The position numbers were made by a program, and so were the translations under genes. From CAVVXN01 sp963772585 (lineage in GTDB: Bacteria > Planctomycetota > PLA2 > JAEUHO01): a DNA stretch of 64,000 bases. The stretch covers positions 806,001 through 870,000 of the forward strand of contig CAVYXV010000002.1 in the NCBI GenBank assembly GCA_963772585.1. The letters run 5' to 3'. The notes under the pieces were generated by a model. The model saw only the letters and a program-made list of their open reading frames with translations, was not told where the DNA came from and ran no database searches. Positions 41,852 through 51,080 of the stretch are shown in pieces; position 1 is the first letter of the stretch; every line of letters starts with the position of its first letter.

Positions 41852-41935
41852 CTAGCGGCCGCAGGTGCTGCAGGTGCAGGCGGCGAGCGCGGCCACGCAG
41901 GCGAAGAGCATCAGCGCGGTGACGATGCGACGCAT
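41852..41935 (-). CDS. 27-residue cysteine-rich lipopeptide
   Basis: The coding potential rests on three signals. ATG at 41935 is preceded by a strong GGAGGAGG. A basic start and hydrophobic core (MRRIVTALMLFACVAALAAC) form a lipoprotein signal with lipobox LAAC. A stop follows directly after CTCSTCGR. Processing at the lipobox Cys would leave an eight-residue lipidated peptide with three cysteines. It resembles entericidin-like mini-lipoproteins in size only. It lies in the gap between the ArsR-metH operon and the membrane protein gene and is too short for routine gene calling. Confidence 0.6.
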   Translation of the reverse strand: MRRIVTALMLFACVAALAACTCSTCGR

Positions 41936-42072
41936 GGCATTCCTCCTCCAAGGGGGGCCACCTCCTGCAGCCCCGACGGCAGCCAGGGAGGCTACTCCCC
42001 TCCGCGGGGCGCCGACGGGTGGGGGCGCGACGGGGAATCGCCTCCGCCGATGCTCCGGAGCCCTCCGCCCGG

Positions 42073-43848
42073 TCAGGCCGGGCTGCCGACCGGCAGGCGA
42101 CTTCCCGGGCGGCGGTCCGGCACCTCCTCGCGCTGCCCGCCGTCGTCGCGGCGGATCACGAGGACCCGGGCCCTCAGCGGCGGAGGACCGTCTGCCGGAT
42201 CGCGGAGGGGGTCGGCGAGCATCGCATCGACGTCCTCGGCCTCCTGGATCACGACGCGGGCCCGGGTGAGCCCGACGAAGTGGCGTTCCTGGGCGGGAAA
42301 GCGCCCTTGGTCGTAGGTCTCGAAGAGCACGCCGAGGACGGCTCTCAGCGGCGCCCAGCCAACGCGATCCTCCCAGTAGATCAGGTCGATCTCGAGGGCG
42401 GCGAGGACGCCGGCCAGATAGCGGCGCACCCTCGGCGGGAAGACCTCGGCGTACGGACGCCCCACCTGCACCCCCCCGAGCACCGCCCGTCCGTCCTCCC
42501 GGCTCGTCGCGCCGTCGCGGATGACCCCGGGGACCGGCCACGCAGCGGGGCAGAGGAGATAGCCGGCGCCGCCGAGGCGCGGCGGCTTCGTGATCTCCTT
42601 GTAGAGGGTGTGGAGGCGGCGGAAGAAGACGCGGCGCTTCGTCACGTGGAAGCGGCGCTCCAGTCGGAAGAGCGCGTCGTCGGCCGAGAGCTCGGCGGGA
42701 ACGTGCACGGCGAGAGGATCGTCGCCCGCGCCGAGCGCGAGGTCGTAGCCGCGGGACGGCGTGCGTCCCTCGGCGATCCGCCAGCCGCCCTCGTGGATCG
42801 CCGCCTCGCGCCACGGCGTGTCGCCTCCCCCGGGCCACCAGAGCGTGCGATCGAGCGGCGCTTCCGGCGCCGCCTCCCGCTTCGGGAGCGCGCGCGCGAG
42901 GAACCGACCACCGTGCACGAGGAGTACGAGCGCGGCGGCGTTCGCCGCGAGCCCGAGACCGATCGTGATGCCGAAGCGACCCGTCGGGGGCACGGGGGCG
43001 AAGAGCCGCGGCAGTTGGGCCAGGAGGACGACCGCGAGCAGCAGCAGCACCGTGGCCAGCCACGTCGCGCGCAGCCAGGAGAGCACGGTCGTTGCACGCA
43101 CGCGCTGGGCGTCGTCGTAACGCCAGAGCCAGTAGTGGCGCGCCGGCCGCCGGAAGGCCGGACGGCCAGCGACGGCGGCCACGGCGAGGAAGATCGCGAT
43201 CACCGACCAACCCGGGCAGGCCGCGAACGCGGCGATGACCCCGAGCCAGAGCAGGAGCCAGGGCGCCCAGCGCAGGGCCCGTCCCAGGCCCGAGCCGGCG
43301 CGGTCGATCCCGGCCACGGTCTTGACGGCGACGAGGCCGAGCGTGGTGACGACCCCGAAGAGCGACCACAGGAGGACCAGCCCCATCAGGTACGGGGTGT
43401 AGGCGACGGCGTCCCGCGTCCACTCGAGCCCCTGGAGCACCCACCGCCCGCCGGCCGCCGCGGCCACCGCGAGAACGCCCACGGCCACGAGGGTGCCGGC
43501 CCGGGGCGTCCAGCACAGCGCAGGCGGATCCGCCGGGAGCCGGAAGGCGACGCCGGCGGCGGGCTCGAGGCCCTGGATCCAGCGGCGCACGCCGCCCACC
43601 ACGGCGCCGCCGACGAACCGCGACACCGGCGCGCGCCCGGCCCGGGCCGCGCCGACCAGCATCATGCCCATCAGGAGGAGCAGGAGCACGCCGACGACGT
43701 CGGAGGCGTCGTCGAAGGCAACGCGGCCCACGAACTCCAGCAACTGCACGCCCAGGACGAGGAGCCACAGCTCGAGCACGCCGGTCGCGATCCGCCCCAG
43801 CGAGGGGCGCCCGGCGAGACGCAGTCGGAGGAGCGGCGGGAGGCGCAC
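42073..43848 (-). CDS. Polytopic membrane protein of unknown function
   Basis: About 591 residues from GTG at 43848 (GGGGGG upstream); TTG at 43866 is an alternative start. The N-terminal 330 residues hold seven or eight hydrophobic helices (LELWLLVLGVQLLEFVG, DVVGVLLLLLMGMMLVGAA, TPYLMGLVLLWSLFGVV, LATVLLLLAVVLLAQL, LGLAANAAALVLLVHG). A soluble C-terminal part of about 250 residues follows, with RRVFFRRLHTLYKEITKPPRLGGAGYLLCP, VFPPRVRRYLAGVLAALEIDLIYWEDRVGW and HFVGLTRARVVIQEAEDVDAML. No known family recognised. Convergent with the downstream lipopeptide's neighbours and divergent from the flavin reductase-like gene. Confidence 0.7.
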   Translation of the reverse strand: MRLPPLLRLRLAGRPSLGRIATGVLELWLLVLGVQLLEFVGRVAFDDASDVVGVLLLLLMGMMLVGAARAGRAPVSRFVGGAVVGGVRRWIQGLEPAAGVAFRLPADPPALCWTPRAGTLVAVGVLAVAAAAGGRWVLQGLEWTRDAVAYTPYLMGLVLLWSLFGVVTTLGLVAVKTVAGIDRAGSGLGRALRWAPWLLLWLGVIAAFAACPGWSVIAIFLAVAAVAGRPAFRRPARHYWLWRYDDAQRVRATTVLSWLRATWLATVLLLLAVVLLAQLPRLFAPVPPTGRFGITIGLGLAANAAALVLLVHGGRFLARALPKREAAPEAPLDRTLWWPGGGDTPWREAAIHEGGWRIAEGRTPSRGYDLALGAGDDPLAVHVPAELSADDALFRLERRFHVTKRRVFFRRLHTLYKEITKPPRLGGAGYLLCPAAWPVPGVIRDGATSREDGRAVLGGVQVGRPYAEVFPPRVRRYLAGVLAALEIDLIYWEDRVGWAPLRAVLGVLFETYDQGRFPAQERHFVGLTRARVVIQEAEDVDAMLADPLRDPADGPPPLRARVLVIRRDDGGQREEVPDRRPGSRLPVGSPA

Positions 43849-43925
43849 CCCCCCATCATCGCCCAAGCCGGCGCCGGGGCGGAGCAGCTCTTCGTGCGCT
43901 CGACCGGGCGGGCGAAGATCCTCTC

Positions 43926-44522
43926 ATGGACCTCGATCCCAACGATCTCCCCCGCCGGGAGGCCTACGCCCTGATGACCTCGCTCGTGGTGCCCCGACCC
44001 ATCGGGTGGATCAGCACCGTGGACGCGGACGACCGGCCGAATCTGGCCCCCTTCAGCTTCTTCGGAGGCGTGAGCAGCCACCCGCCGATCGTGTCCCTGA
44101 GCGTCGGTCGGCGGCGGGGCGTTCCCAAGGACACGGCGGCGAACCTCCTCGCGACCGGCGAGGGCGTGGTCCACATCTGCCACCGTCCGCTCGCGGAATC
44201 GATGGTCCTGACCTCCGCGGAGGTGCCGCCGGGTGAGGACGAGTTCGCCCTGGCCGGGCTCACGAAGATCCCGGCCAGGCGGGTGCGTGCGCCCCGCGTG
44301 GCCGAGGCGGCGGTCGCCCTCGAAGTCGAGGTGCTCCGGCACCTCGAGGTCGGGGAGGGCGCCACGGACCTCTTCCTCCTCCACGTGCTCCACATCCACG
44401 TGGCCGACGCCTTCGTCTCGGACGGGCGCGTCGATCCCGCACGGCTGCGGGCGGTGGGTCGCCTCGGAGGCATCGCCTACTGCGACACGGCGTCCCCCTT
44501 CGAGATCCCCCGCCCCTCCTGA
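43926..44522 (+). CDS. Flavin reductase-like FMN-binding split-barrel protein
   Basis: 198 residues from ATG at 43926. Flavin_reductase-like fold: YALMTSLVVPRPIGWISTVDADDRPNLAPFSFFGGVSSHPPIVSLSVGRRRGVPKDTAANLLATGEGVVHI is the characteristic FMN-binding core (T-S, P-R-P, N-A-P-x-S-x-F). The second half keeps ALEVEVLRHLEVG and a final VGRLGGIAYCDT. Members reduce flavin with NAD(P)H or bind FMN as small oxidoreductases. No partner oxygenase is adjacent. Confidence 0.87.
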   Translation: MDLDPNDLPRREAYALMTSLVVPRPIGWISTVDADDRPNLAPFSFFGGVSSHPPIVSLSVGRRRGVPKDTAANLLATGEGVVHICHRPLAESMVLTSAEVPPGEDEFALAGLTKIPARRVRAPRVAEAAVALEVEVLRHLEVGEGATDLFLLHVLHIHVADAFVSDGRVDPARLRAVGRLGGIAYCDTASPFEIPRPS

Positions 44523-44569
44523 GCCGGTGCCCGGACGCGCCTCGGGGCGACCCCGGGCGGCCCGCTTCC

Positions 44570-44598
44570 TTGCTCCGGGACTCCCGGCACCCTACCTT
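44570..44598 (+). promoter_or_regulatory. Candidate sigma-70-type promoter of the small lipoprotein gene
   Basis: TTGCTC (44570-44575), a 17-base spacer, TACCTT (44593-44598), 26 bases before the ATG at 44625. The -10 hexamer is identical to the one upstream of the citrate synthase gene. Confidence 0.45.
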
Positions 44599-44624
44599 CA
44601 TCGGACCGGGAGGAGGTGCCCTCG

Positions 44625-45092
44625 ATGTCCACGCGAATCGCTGCGGTGGCGGCCTTGTTCCTCGCCCCGCTCCTCGCCTCGTGCGGCGGCGGCAGCGACG
44701 GCAGCGGCCTGGTCAGCCGTCCCCAGTACCGCGACGTGGTGGTGATCACCGGCGTCGGGGGCCACGAGGACGTGCGCTACAACCCGATCGGCACGCTCTA
44801 CGTGGAGTCGGTGGGGAGGGAGGTCTTCGTCCTCGAACGCGCGACCCTGGGCACGGTCGTCGTCCAGCACCCCGCCGGGCTCTCGACCGGAGGCAACCAG
44901 ATCAACCTCGGCGAGGCCGCCCAGGTCGCCCAGATCCGGATCCTGACCGACGGCAACGTCCTCTTCCTCTCCGCGGGCGCGAGCGGCGGCCAGGTCACGA
45001 TCCTCGGCAACGACAACACGATCTACGCCGAACCGGGGGCGAGCCTCACCGTGGACGACCAGGGCAGCGGCAACACGGTCGTAGGCCTGTAG
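44625..45092 (+). CDS. Small lipoprotein of unknown function
   Basis: 155 residues from ATG at 44625, with GGAGGAGG at 44608-44615. Lipobox LASC at about residue 20, then a Gly/Ser linker and a beta-rich body (DVVVITGVGGHEDVRYNPIGTLYVES, VTILGNDNTIYAEPGASLTVDDQGSGNTVVGL). The N-D-N-T-I and G-x-G-N-x-V strands suggest a right-handed beta-helix-like or DUF3060-type fold; that is a guess from pattern. It has its own promoter and no operon partner. Confidence 0.7.
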   Translation: MSTRIAAVAALFLAPLLASCGGGSDGSGLVSRPQYRDVVVITGVGGHEDVRYNPIGTLYVESVGREVFVLERATLGTVVVQHPAGLSTGGNQINLGEAAQVAQIRILTDGNVLFLSAGASGGQVTILGNDNTIYAEPGASLTVDDQGSGNTVVGL

Positions 45093-45255
45093 TCGGCGCC
45101 GGGCGTCCGGGGACGAACGTCCGGATCCGGGGATCCCCCAACGGGCAACAGGAGGCAGGGCAAGCCCGCCGTGGCATCGTGAGCGGGCGGGGCACGGGGC
45201 CGGACGCGGGGAGCGGGACTCTTCCCCGCGCGCCGGCTCGGCGGGCGGGGAACGC

Positions 45256-47577
45256 ATGGCCAGCATCCTCCTTGCGGACGACCACGCCGACGAACGGCAC
45301 CACCTCCGGGTGCTCCTCGAGGCCGCGGGGCACCGCGTGGTGGAGGCCTCGGACGGATCGGAGGCCCTGGCGCTCGCGCATCGGGACCTCCCCGACCTGA
45401 TCCTCGCCGACGTGGTCCTGCCGGCGATGGACGGCTTCGACCTCTGCCGGCGCTGGCGCCTCGATCCGGCGCTGTGTTGCATCCCATTCGTCTTCCGCTC
45501 CGCGCTCGGCGCCGACGACCGGGAACGCGAGCTGGCCGGCAAGCTGGGCGCGGACGACTTCCTCGTCGGGCCGTGCGCGTCGGAGGACCTGCTGGGGCGG
45601 ATCGATCGGGTGCTCGCGCGGACCGCCGAGAACGGAGACCGGCCCGTCCCCACGCCCCTGGAGGAGCAGGCCTTCCGGGCGCTCCGGGACGACGTCCTCC
45701 GGCAGAAGCTCATCCGGAACCTCGGCGAGCTCCGCGAGTCGAACCGGCGTCTCGCGCAGGGGGAGGAGCGGCTGCGTCTCGTCCTGGAGGCGGGCGCCCA
45801 CGGCACGTACGACCTCGACCTCCCCTCCGGCGCGGCCGTGGTGAACGACGCCTACGCCGCGATGCTCGGGCACGGCCCCGGCGACTTCGAGGAGACGTTC
45901 GACGCCTTCTTCGAGCGCATGCACCCGGACGACCGCGATGCGTGCCGTCGGGCCCTCGACGACTACCTGGCAGGCCGCCGCCCGGAGTACCGGTCCGAGT
46001 TCCGGCTGCGGACGGCCGACGGCGGCTGGAAGTGGATCCTCTCGACCGGCGCGGTCGTCGAGTGGGGTCCGGATCACACCCCGATCCGGTTCCTGGGCAC
46101 TCACACGGACATCGACGACCGGATGCGAGCTTCGCGGGTCCTCTGGGCGAACGCGGAGCGCATGGACACGCTCCTCGCGCTGTCCGCCGGCTCGGAGGAG
46201 ATAGCGGAAGACGTTCTCCTGGAACACGCGGTGGGCCTCGCCATCCGCGTCACGGAGAGCGCCACCGGCTGCGTGCATGTCTTCGACACGGAGGGGACGT
46301 TGCCGCGGGTCTCGCTCTGGCTCCGACAGACGGGAGAGGGCCTCCGACGGTGCCCGCCCCCTTCGGAGCTGGACGGGTTGTGGGAGGCCTGTCGCCGATC
46401 CGGCGCGGTGATCGGCAAGGACCGTCTGGACCCTGGCGGGCGATCGTCCCTCTTCGTCCCGGTGAAGGACGGCGGGGAGGTGCGGCTCGTGCTCGGCGTC
46501 CTCGACACGGGCGAGAGCTACGACGCCATCGACGAGCAGCAGATGGCGCTGACCGCCGCCCACCTCTGGCGGATGCTGGCGGAGCGGCGCGCGAGGAGGC
46601 GGCGCGCCGAGGCCGAGGGCCTCTACCGCGCCGTCGCGGAGCAGTCGATCGCGGGGCTCGTGGTCGTGGACGGGGGGACGTTGCTCTACGCCAACCCCCG
46701 CACCGAGGAGATCTTCGGCATGGACCGGGACGACATCGTCGGCCGGCCGTGGATCGACCTCCTCGACGAGGGAGAGGACCGCGATGCGATCCTCGAGAGC
46801 ATCGCCGAAGTGCAGTACGGCGACGCGCCCAGCCTCCGGAGCGCCTTCCGGTTCCGCCGCGCGGACGGCACCGTGATCCGCCTCGGCACCCACTCCACGC
46901 GTGCCCACCTCGACGACCGTCCGGTCGTGCTCTCCGTCATCCAGGACATCACCGACCGGCTGCGCCACGAGGAGGAGCGGCAGGAACAGATGGAGCGCCT
47001 CCGCCGTACGATGCTCGGCGCCGTGAACGCGATGTCCCGGATGATCGAGGTGCGCGATCCGTACACATCGGGCCACGAACGGCGCGTGGGCGACCTCGCG
47101 GGCGCCATCGGCGCGCGGATCGGCCTGGACGACCAGACCGTCGAGTCGCTCCGCATCATGGGGTACGTCCACGACGTGGGGAAGATCGTGGCGCCCGCCG
47201 AGGTGCTCTCCAAACCGGGGCCGTTGACACGACCCGAGTTCCAGATCATCAAGGCCCACGCGGACGAGGGGTACCAGATCCTCAAGGGGATCGACTTCCC
47301 CTGGCCGGTGGCGGAGGCCGTGCGCCAGCATCACGAGCGGCTGAACGGTAGCGGCTACCCGCGAGGGCTCGAAGGCGAGGCCATCATCCGGGAGGCGCGG
47401 ATCCTCGCCGTGGCCGACGTCGTCGAGGCGATGGCGAGCCACCGCCCGTACCGGCCCGCCCTGGGGCTCGACGCGGCCCTCGACGAGATCGCCGCGGGTG
47501 CCGGCGTGACGTACGACGCCGAGGTGGCCGCCGCCTGCATCGCCCTCTTCCGCGAGGACGGCTACCGGATGGGGTGA
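45256..47577 (+). CDS. Response regulator with PAS, GAF, PAS and HD-GYP domains (putative cyclic-di-GMP phosphodiesterase)
   Basis: 773 residues from ATG at 45256. Order: REC (1-125; phosphoacceptor Asp52 in LADVVLPAMDG), PAS (about 170-290; DGGWKWILSTGAVVEW), GAF (about 300-440), PAS (about 455-575; YANPRTEEIFGMDRDDIVGRPW), HD-GYP (about 590-770). HD-GYP residues: YTSGHERRV, YVHDVGKIVAPAEVL, KAHADEGYQIL and HHERLNGSGYPRGL, where the canonical G-T-G becomes G-S-G. The metal ligands look intact, so c-di-GMP hydrolysis is likely. One oddity: the REC domain's conserved Lys (usually in FLxKP) is Gly (FLVGPCAS), so its phosphorylation response may be altered. No kinase lies nearby. Confidence 0.9.
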   Translation: MASILLADDHADERHHLRVLLEAAGHRVVEASDGSEALALAHRDLPDLILADVVLPAMDGFDLCRRWRLDPALCCIPFVFRSALGADDRERELAGKLGADDFLVGPCASEDLLGRIDRVLARTAENGDRPVPTPLEEQAFRALRDDVLRQKLIRNLGELRESNRRLAQGEERLRLVLEAGAHGTYDLDLPSGAAVVNDAYAAMLGHGPGDFEETFDAFFERMHPDDRDACRRALDDYLAGRRPEYRSEFRLRTADGGWKWILSTGAVVEWGPDHTPIRFLGTHTDIDDRMRASRVLWANAERMDTLLALSAGSEEIAEDVLLEHAVGLAIRVTESATGCVHVFDTEGTLPRVSLWLRQTGEGLRRCPPPSELDGLWEACRRSGAVIGKDRLDPGGRSSLFVPVKDGGEVRLVLGVLDTGESYDAIDEQQMALTAAHLWRMLAERRARRRRAEAEGLYRAVAEQSIAGLVVVDGGTLLYANPRTEEIFGMDRDDIVGRPWIDLLDEGEDRDAILESIAEVQYGDAPSLRSAFRFRRADGTVIRLGTHSTRAHLDDRPVVLSVIQDITDRLRHEEERQEQMERLRRTMLGAVNAMSRMIEVRDPYTSGHERRVGDLAGAIGARIGLDDQTVESLRIMGYVHDVGKIVAPAEVLSKPGPLTRPEFQIIKAHADEGYQILKGIDFPWPVAEAVRQHHERLNGSGYPRGLEGEAIIREARILAVADVVEAMASHRPYRPALGLDAALDEIAAGAGVTYDAEVAAACIALFREDGYRMG

Positions 47578-47613
47578 GGGCCTCGCGTCCGGGGCCCCGG
47601 CGAAGAGCGCCGG

Positions 47614-49314
47614 CTACTCCTCGCCCTCCCCGTAGGTGACCGCGCCGTTCTTGAGGATCAGCAGCGCCCCCTTGCCCGGGACGGGCCGCATCGCCCCCAA
47701 CGCGTCGAGCGCCGGGCTGCCCGGTTGGCCGCCGACGGCGGCGCTCGCGCCGTAGGCGAGGGCCTGGATCTTCACCCACCCGCCGAAGAGGACGAGCGAC
47801 AACCCGTTGAGCCCCATCGCCTGCGGTGCCCAACGTACGTCCACCGTCTTCTCCCGGCGGGCGATGCGGTCGCGGATGCGGAGCCGGCCGTCGATCGCGC
47901 GGATCTCGAAGAGCACGCCGTCGAGGGGCAGTTGGCGATAGCCCTCCGTCTGCCCGCCGGCGACCGCCGTGCCGCCGGCCCCGCCGGGCTTGCCCTGCCG
48001 TCGGAGCGTGTCGTACGCGTCGCGGAACTCGGGGGCGCCGGGGAGGCCCATGGCCTCGGCGCGGTCGGCGATCCTCCGGAGCGCCTCTTCCTGATCGCCT
48101 CGGGCGCCCAGCATCCGCCAGGCCGCGAGGGCGAGCCGCGCCTCCTGGTCGAAGGCCGTCGGATCCGGCATCCGCGAGGCGACGAGCGCGCGGACGGTAT
48201 GAAGCCGCGCGGCGAGCCACGGCGCGGCGGGGCCCTTCCCGACGTCGAGATCGGTGAGCCAGCCGGCCGCTTCCTTCGCCCCGCCTGCTTCGGCCGCCAG
48301 GAAGGCGGCGTCGAGCTTCGTCCGGGCCACGATCTCCAAGGGTTGGCCCGCCAGATCGAGCGCGGCCACGCGCTGCGCCGCCCGAAGCGCGCCGGCCTCG
48401 CCGCGAATCGCCGCGGCGGCCTCGCTCGCGCGCCGGAGGAGCAGATCGCAGGGGACGATCTCCGGTGCTTCGCTCGCGGCCACGACGGTCGCGACGTTCC
48501 ACAACCAGGCGGTGTGTGTCTCCGTCGGGGGGGCCTCCGCGAGGCGATCGAGGACGGTGTTCAGGTTCACGGCGACGCTGGCCTGGGGCGCGACGATCCG
48601 CAGCTCGTGCACCTGCTTCACGGCGGAGAGGAGCGGGGGCAGCGCCGCATCGAGGTCGCCCCCCTCCAACCGTAGGTGCGAGAGGTTGTTCAAGCTCCAG
48701 GTGCGACCGACCTCGTCGTGGAGCCGGGTCCGTTCCTCGATCGCCTGCTCGTAGAACGCGGCCGCCTCCTCGGCATGCCTCCGCTGGAAGAAGAGGAAAC
48801 CGAGGTCGTGGAGCGCCTGGGAGGCACGCAACTCGAGATCGTGGGCCAGGAGCCTGGTGCGCAGGCCTTCGAGCAGGGAACGGATCGCCTCGACGTCCTC
48901 CATCTTCTCGGCCGTCTGGTACAGGGCGAGGTAGGCGCTCCCGACCTCGTTCTCCACGCCGGGTGCCGCGAGGTCCAGGGCGAGCAGGTCGTCGAAGGCG
49001 GCGATGGCCTCGTCCACACGCCCGTCGCGTGCGAGGTTCCACACCAGGGCCCGATCGACGACGGCGTCGTCCTTCGGCGTCTCGCCGTCCGTCGTCGCGT
49101 AGATCTCGGCGACGCGCCGGAGCTTGTCGACGGCGTCGGCGTACCGGCCGGCGTTCCAGTCGTCTCCGGAAGCCTTGCGCAGCGCCGCAGCCCGCTCGAG
49201 CGGCGACCCGTCGGCCCGGGCTGGAAGCGTGCCGATCAGCGCCAGGAGGAGGGCCCCCGCCATCGTGGCGGCGATCGAACGCGACGCCCTCGATTGCCCC
49301 CCTCGTCCTTGCAT
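47614..49314 (-). CDS. Secreted tetratricopeptide-repeat protein
   Basis: 566 residues from ATG at 49314 with GGAGGTG upstream. The signal peptide (IAATMAGALLLALIGTLPARA) is followed by TPR-like helical repeats (about residues 35-420): WNAGRYADAVDKLRRVAEIYA, GRVDEAIAAFDDLLALDLAAPG, HAEEAAAFYEQAIEERTRLHDEVGRTWSLNNLSHLRLEGGDLDAALP. The C-terminal 110 residues (RQLPLDGVLFEIRAIDGRLRIRDRIAR, KGALLILKNGAVTYGEGEE) form a small beta module. It is probably a periplasmic scaffold. Convergent with the HD-GYP gene. Confidence 0.8.
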   Translation of the reverse strand: MQGRGGQSRASRSIAATMAGALLLALIGTLPARADGSPLERAAALRKASGDDWNAGRYADAVDKLRRVAEIYATTDGETPKDDAVVDRALVWNLARDGRVDEAIAAFDDLLALDLAAPGVENEVGSAYLALYQTAEKMEDVEAIRSLLEGLRTRLLAHDLELRASQALHDLGFLFFQRRHAEEAAAFYEQAIEERTRLHDEVGRTWSLNNLSHLRLEGGDLDAALPPLLSAVKQVHELRIVAPQASVAVNLNTVLDRLAEAPPTETHTAWLWNVATVVAASEAPEIVPCDLLLRRASEAAAAIRGEAGALRAAQRVAALDLAGQPLEIVARTKLDAAFLAAEAGGAKEAAGWLTDLDVGKGPAAPWLAARLHTVRALVASRMPDPTAFDQEARLALAAWRMLGARGDQEEALRRIADRAEAMGLPGAPEFRDAYDTLRRQGKPGGAGGTAVAGGQTEGYRQLPLDGVLFEIRAIDGRLRIRDRIARREKTVDVRWAPQAMGLNGLSLVLFGGWVKIQALAYGASAAVGGQPGSPALDALGAMRPVPGKGALLILKNGAVTYGEGEE

Positions 49315-49455
49315 GGTCGCACCTCCGCGCTGTCGACGATGGATCCTACCCCCTTCGTCCGGCGGAGGCGATCGGTCCTCGAGGATCGGACGAGCCACGC
49401 CGCATTGCGGCTCCGCTGCGGGCTGAAGCCCCGGACCCGATCGACTCGCGTTCCC

Positions 49456-49650
49456 TCAGGACTCGGGGCGGTCGTCGGTCAGGGCGAGGCCGTTCACGAC
49501 CTGCCAGAGGGAGGCGACGGCCTCCTTCACGGCGGCCTCGGCGATCGGCTCCAGGTCCCGCTCGAGCAGCGCCTTCAGCCGCTCGTAGGCATCGAGGAGG
49601 CGCTCCTCCGTATCCGTCATGTCGTGTCCGAGCACGTCCTTCATGGCCAT
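49456..49650 (-). CDS. Small acidic helical protein downstream of phenylacetate-CoA ligase
   Basis: 64 residues from ATG at 49650 (second ATG at 49644), starting right after the ligase stop; the ligase tail (AAGGGATCC) serves as upstream leader. The predicted product is nearly all helix (DTEERLLDAYERLKALLERDLEPIAEAAVKEAVASLWQVVNGLAL). No family recognised. The tight spacing suggests translational coupling and a role tied to the ligase, such as a small subunit or stabiliser. Confidence 0.55.
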   Translation of the reverse strand: MAMKDVLGHDMTDTEERLLDAYERLKALLERDLEPIAEAAVKEAVASLWQVVNGLALTDDRPES

Positions 49651-49652
49651 GA

Positions 49653-50994
49653 TCAGGATCCCTTCACCACGCGGTCGTCCTTGACCCGCTTCGCCTTGAG
49701 CTCGAAGCGGGGGAGGCTGCCGCGCTCCGCCTTCCGGACCCTGAAGCCGAGTCCCTCGTGGTGGGTGGAGAGGTCGTCGCGCATCTTCCGGGCGACGGCC
49801 TCCCAGTGGCGCTCGTACCCGTCGCGGACCTCGCAGAGGACTTCGATCTCGTCCCGGATGCCGTCGCTGGTGACGAGGTGGATCTGGAACTCGTCCACGG
49901 CGGGGTACTCGCGGACGATCGCCTCGACGGCACGGGGGTACACGTTCGTGCCGCGGACGAGCAGCATGTCGTCGACGCGGCCGCGGAGGCCGCCCTCGTA
50001 GATGTCCCACGTCCGACCGCACGTGCATCGGTCGTGGGGCACCCGGAGGACCAGGTCGCCGGTTCGATACCGGATCAAGGGGATCATGCCGCGGCCGAAG
50101 GACGTGACCACGCGCTCTCCCTGCTCGCCGTAGGGGACGGGCTCGCACGTGACCGGGTCGATCACCTCCTCGATGAAGTGGTCCTCGAGGATGTGTGTGC
50201 CGCCCGGCTGGTGGTCGCACTCGAAGATCATGATCGTGCCGATCTCGGTCATGCCGGCCGTGTCCGCCGCCTTCGCGCCCCAACTGCTCCTCGATCATCC
50301 GCTTCGTGGCCGGGATGGAGCCGGCGGGTTCGCCGGAGAGGATCAGGCGCTCCACGGGGCCCTCGCGCAGGTCGATGCCGAGGTTGACCGCCTCCTGGGC
50401 GAGGCGGAGCGCGTAGGTGGGCGTGGCGCAGACGACCGTGGCCCGGAGCTCGTCGATCATCTTCACGCGCTGGGCAGTGGTCATGTTGCCGGAGGGGAGA
50501 CGAGGCAGCCCATCTTCTCGCAGCCGTAGTGCGCGCCCCAGAAGCCGATGAAGGTGCCGTAGGAGAAGGCGAAGAAGACGCGGTCCGCAGGCCGCACGCC
50601 GAACCCGTGGAACGCGTAGCACCAGCATCTCCGCGATCCACTTCCAGTCGAGCCGGAGGTCGAGGACGCGAAGCGGCACCCGTCCCGAGGTGCCGGACGT
50701 CGTGTGGTAGCGGATGGCCTGCTCCGGCGGCGAGGTGAGCAGGTCCCCGTAGGGAGGCGTCTCGGCCTGGCACGCCATCCACATCTGCCGGGTCGTGAAG
50801 GGTAGGCGGGGGAGGTCGTCGAGGCCCCGGACGGCCTCGGGGGCGACGCCCGCCTCGTCGAGGAGCCGCCGGTGGAAGGGGCTCCTCTCGTGGGCGCGGG
50901 CGACCAGCCGGGCGAGGCGATGGCCCTGGAGCGCCCGGAGATCCTCCCGGGGCATGGTCTCGGTCTTGGGGTTCCAGTATCGACGTTCGCTCAT
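49653..50994 (-). pseudogene. paaK: Phenylacetate-CoA ligase, three single-base frameshifts
   Basis: Reading across frames gives a full-length adenylate-forming CoA ligase of the PaaK type. It starts MSERRYWNPKTETMPREDLRALQ, then HTTSGTSGRVPLRV (P-loop), FFAFSYGTFIGFWGAHYGCEKMG, TAGMTEIG, ECDHQPGGTHILEDHFI and IRYRTGDLVLRVPHDRCTCGRTW. It ends in the ligase C-terminal domain (VRGTNVYPRAVEAIV). The frame breaks near 50618-50623 (one extra base), near 50493-50497 (one missing C) and near 50279-50285 (one extra G in a GGGG run). All lie in or next to homopolymers. Either the gene is decaying or these are sequencing errors. The intact protein would make phenylacetyl-CoA or a related aryl/acyl-CoA. 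Confidence 0.8.
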
Positions 50995-51080
50995 GGGCCC
51001 TCCCGACGCGGGGGAGGACTCTATCGGAAGAGGACGCCTTCGGAAACCGCCGACCCCCGGGAGACGGTAGCCTCCCGGCC

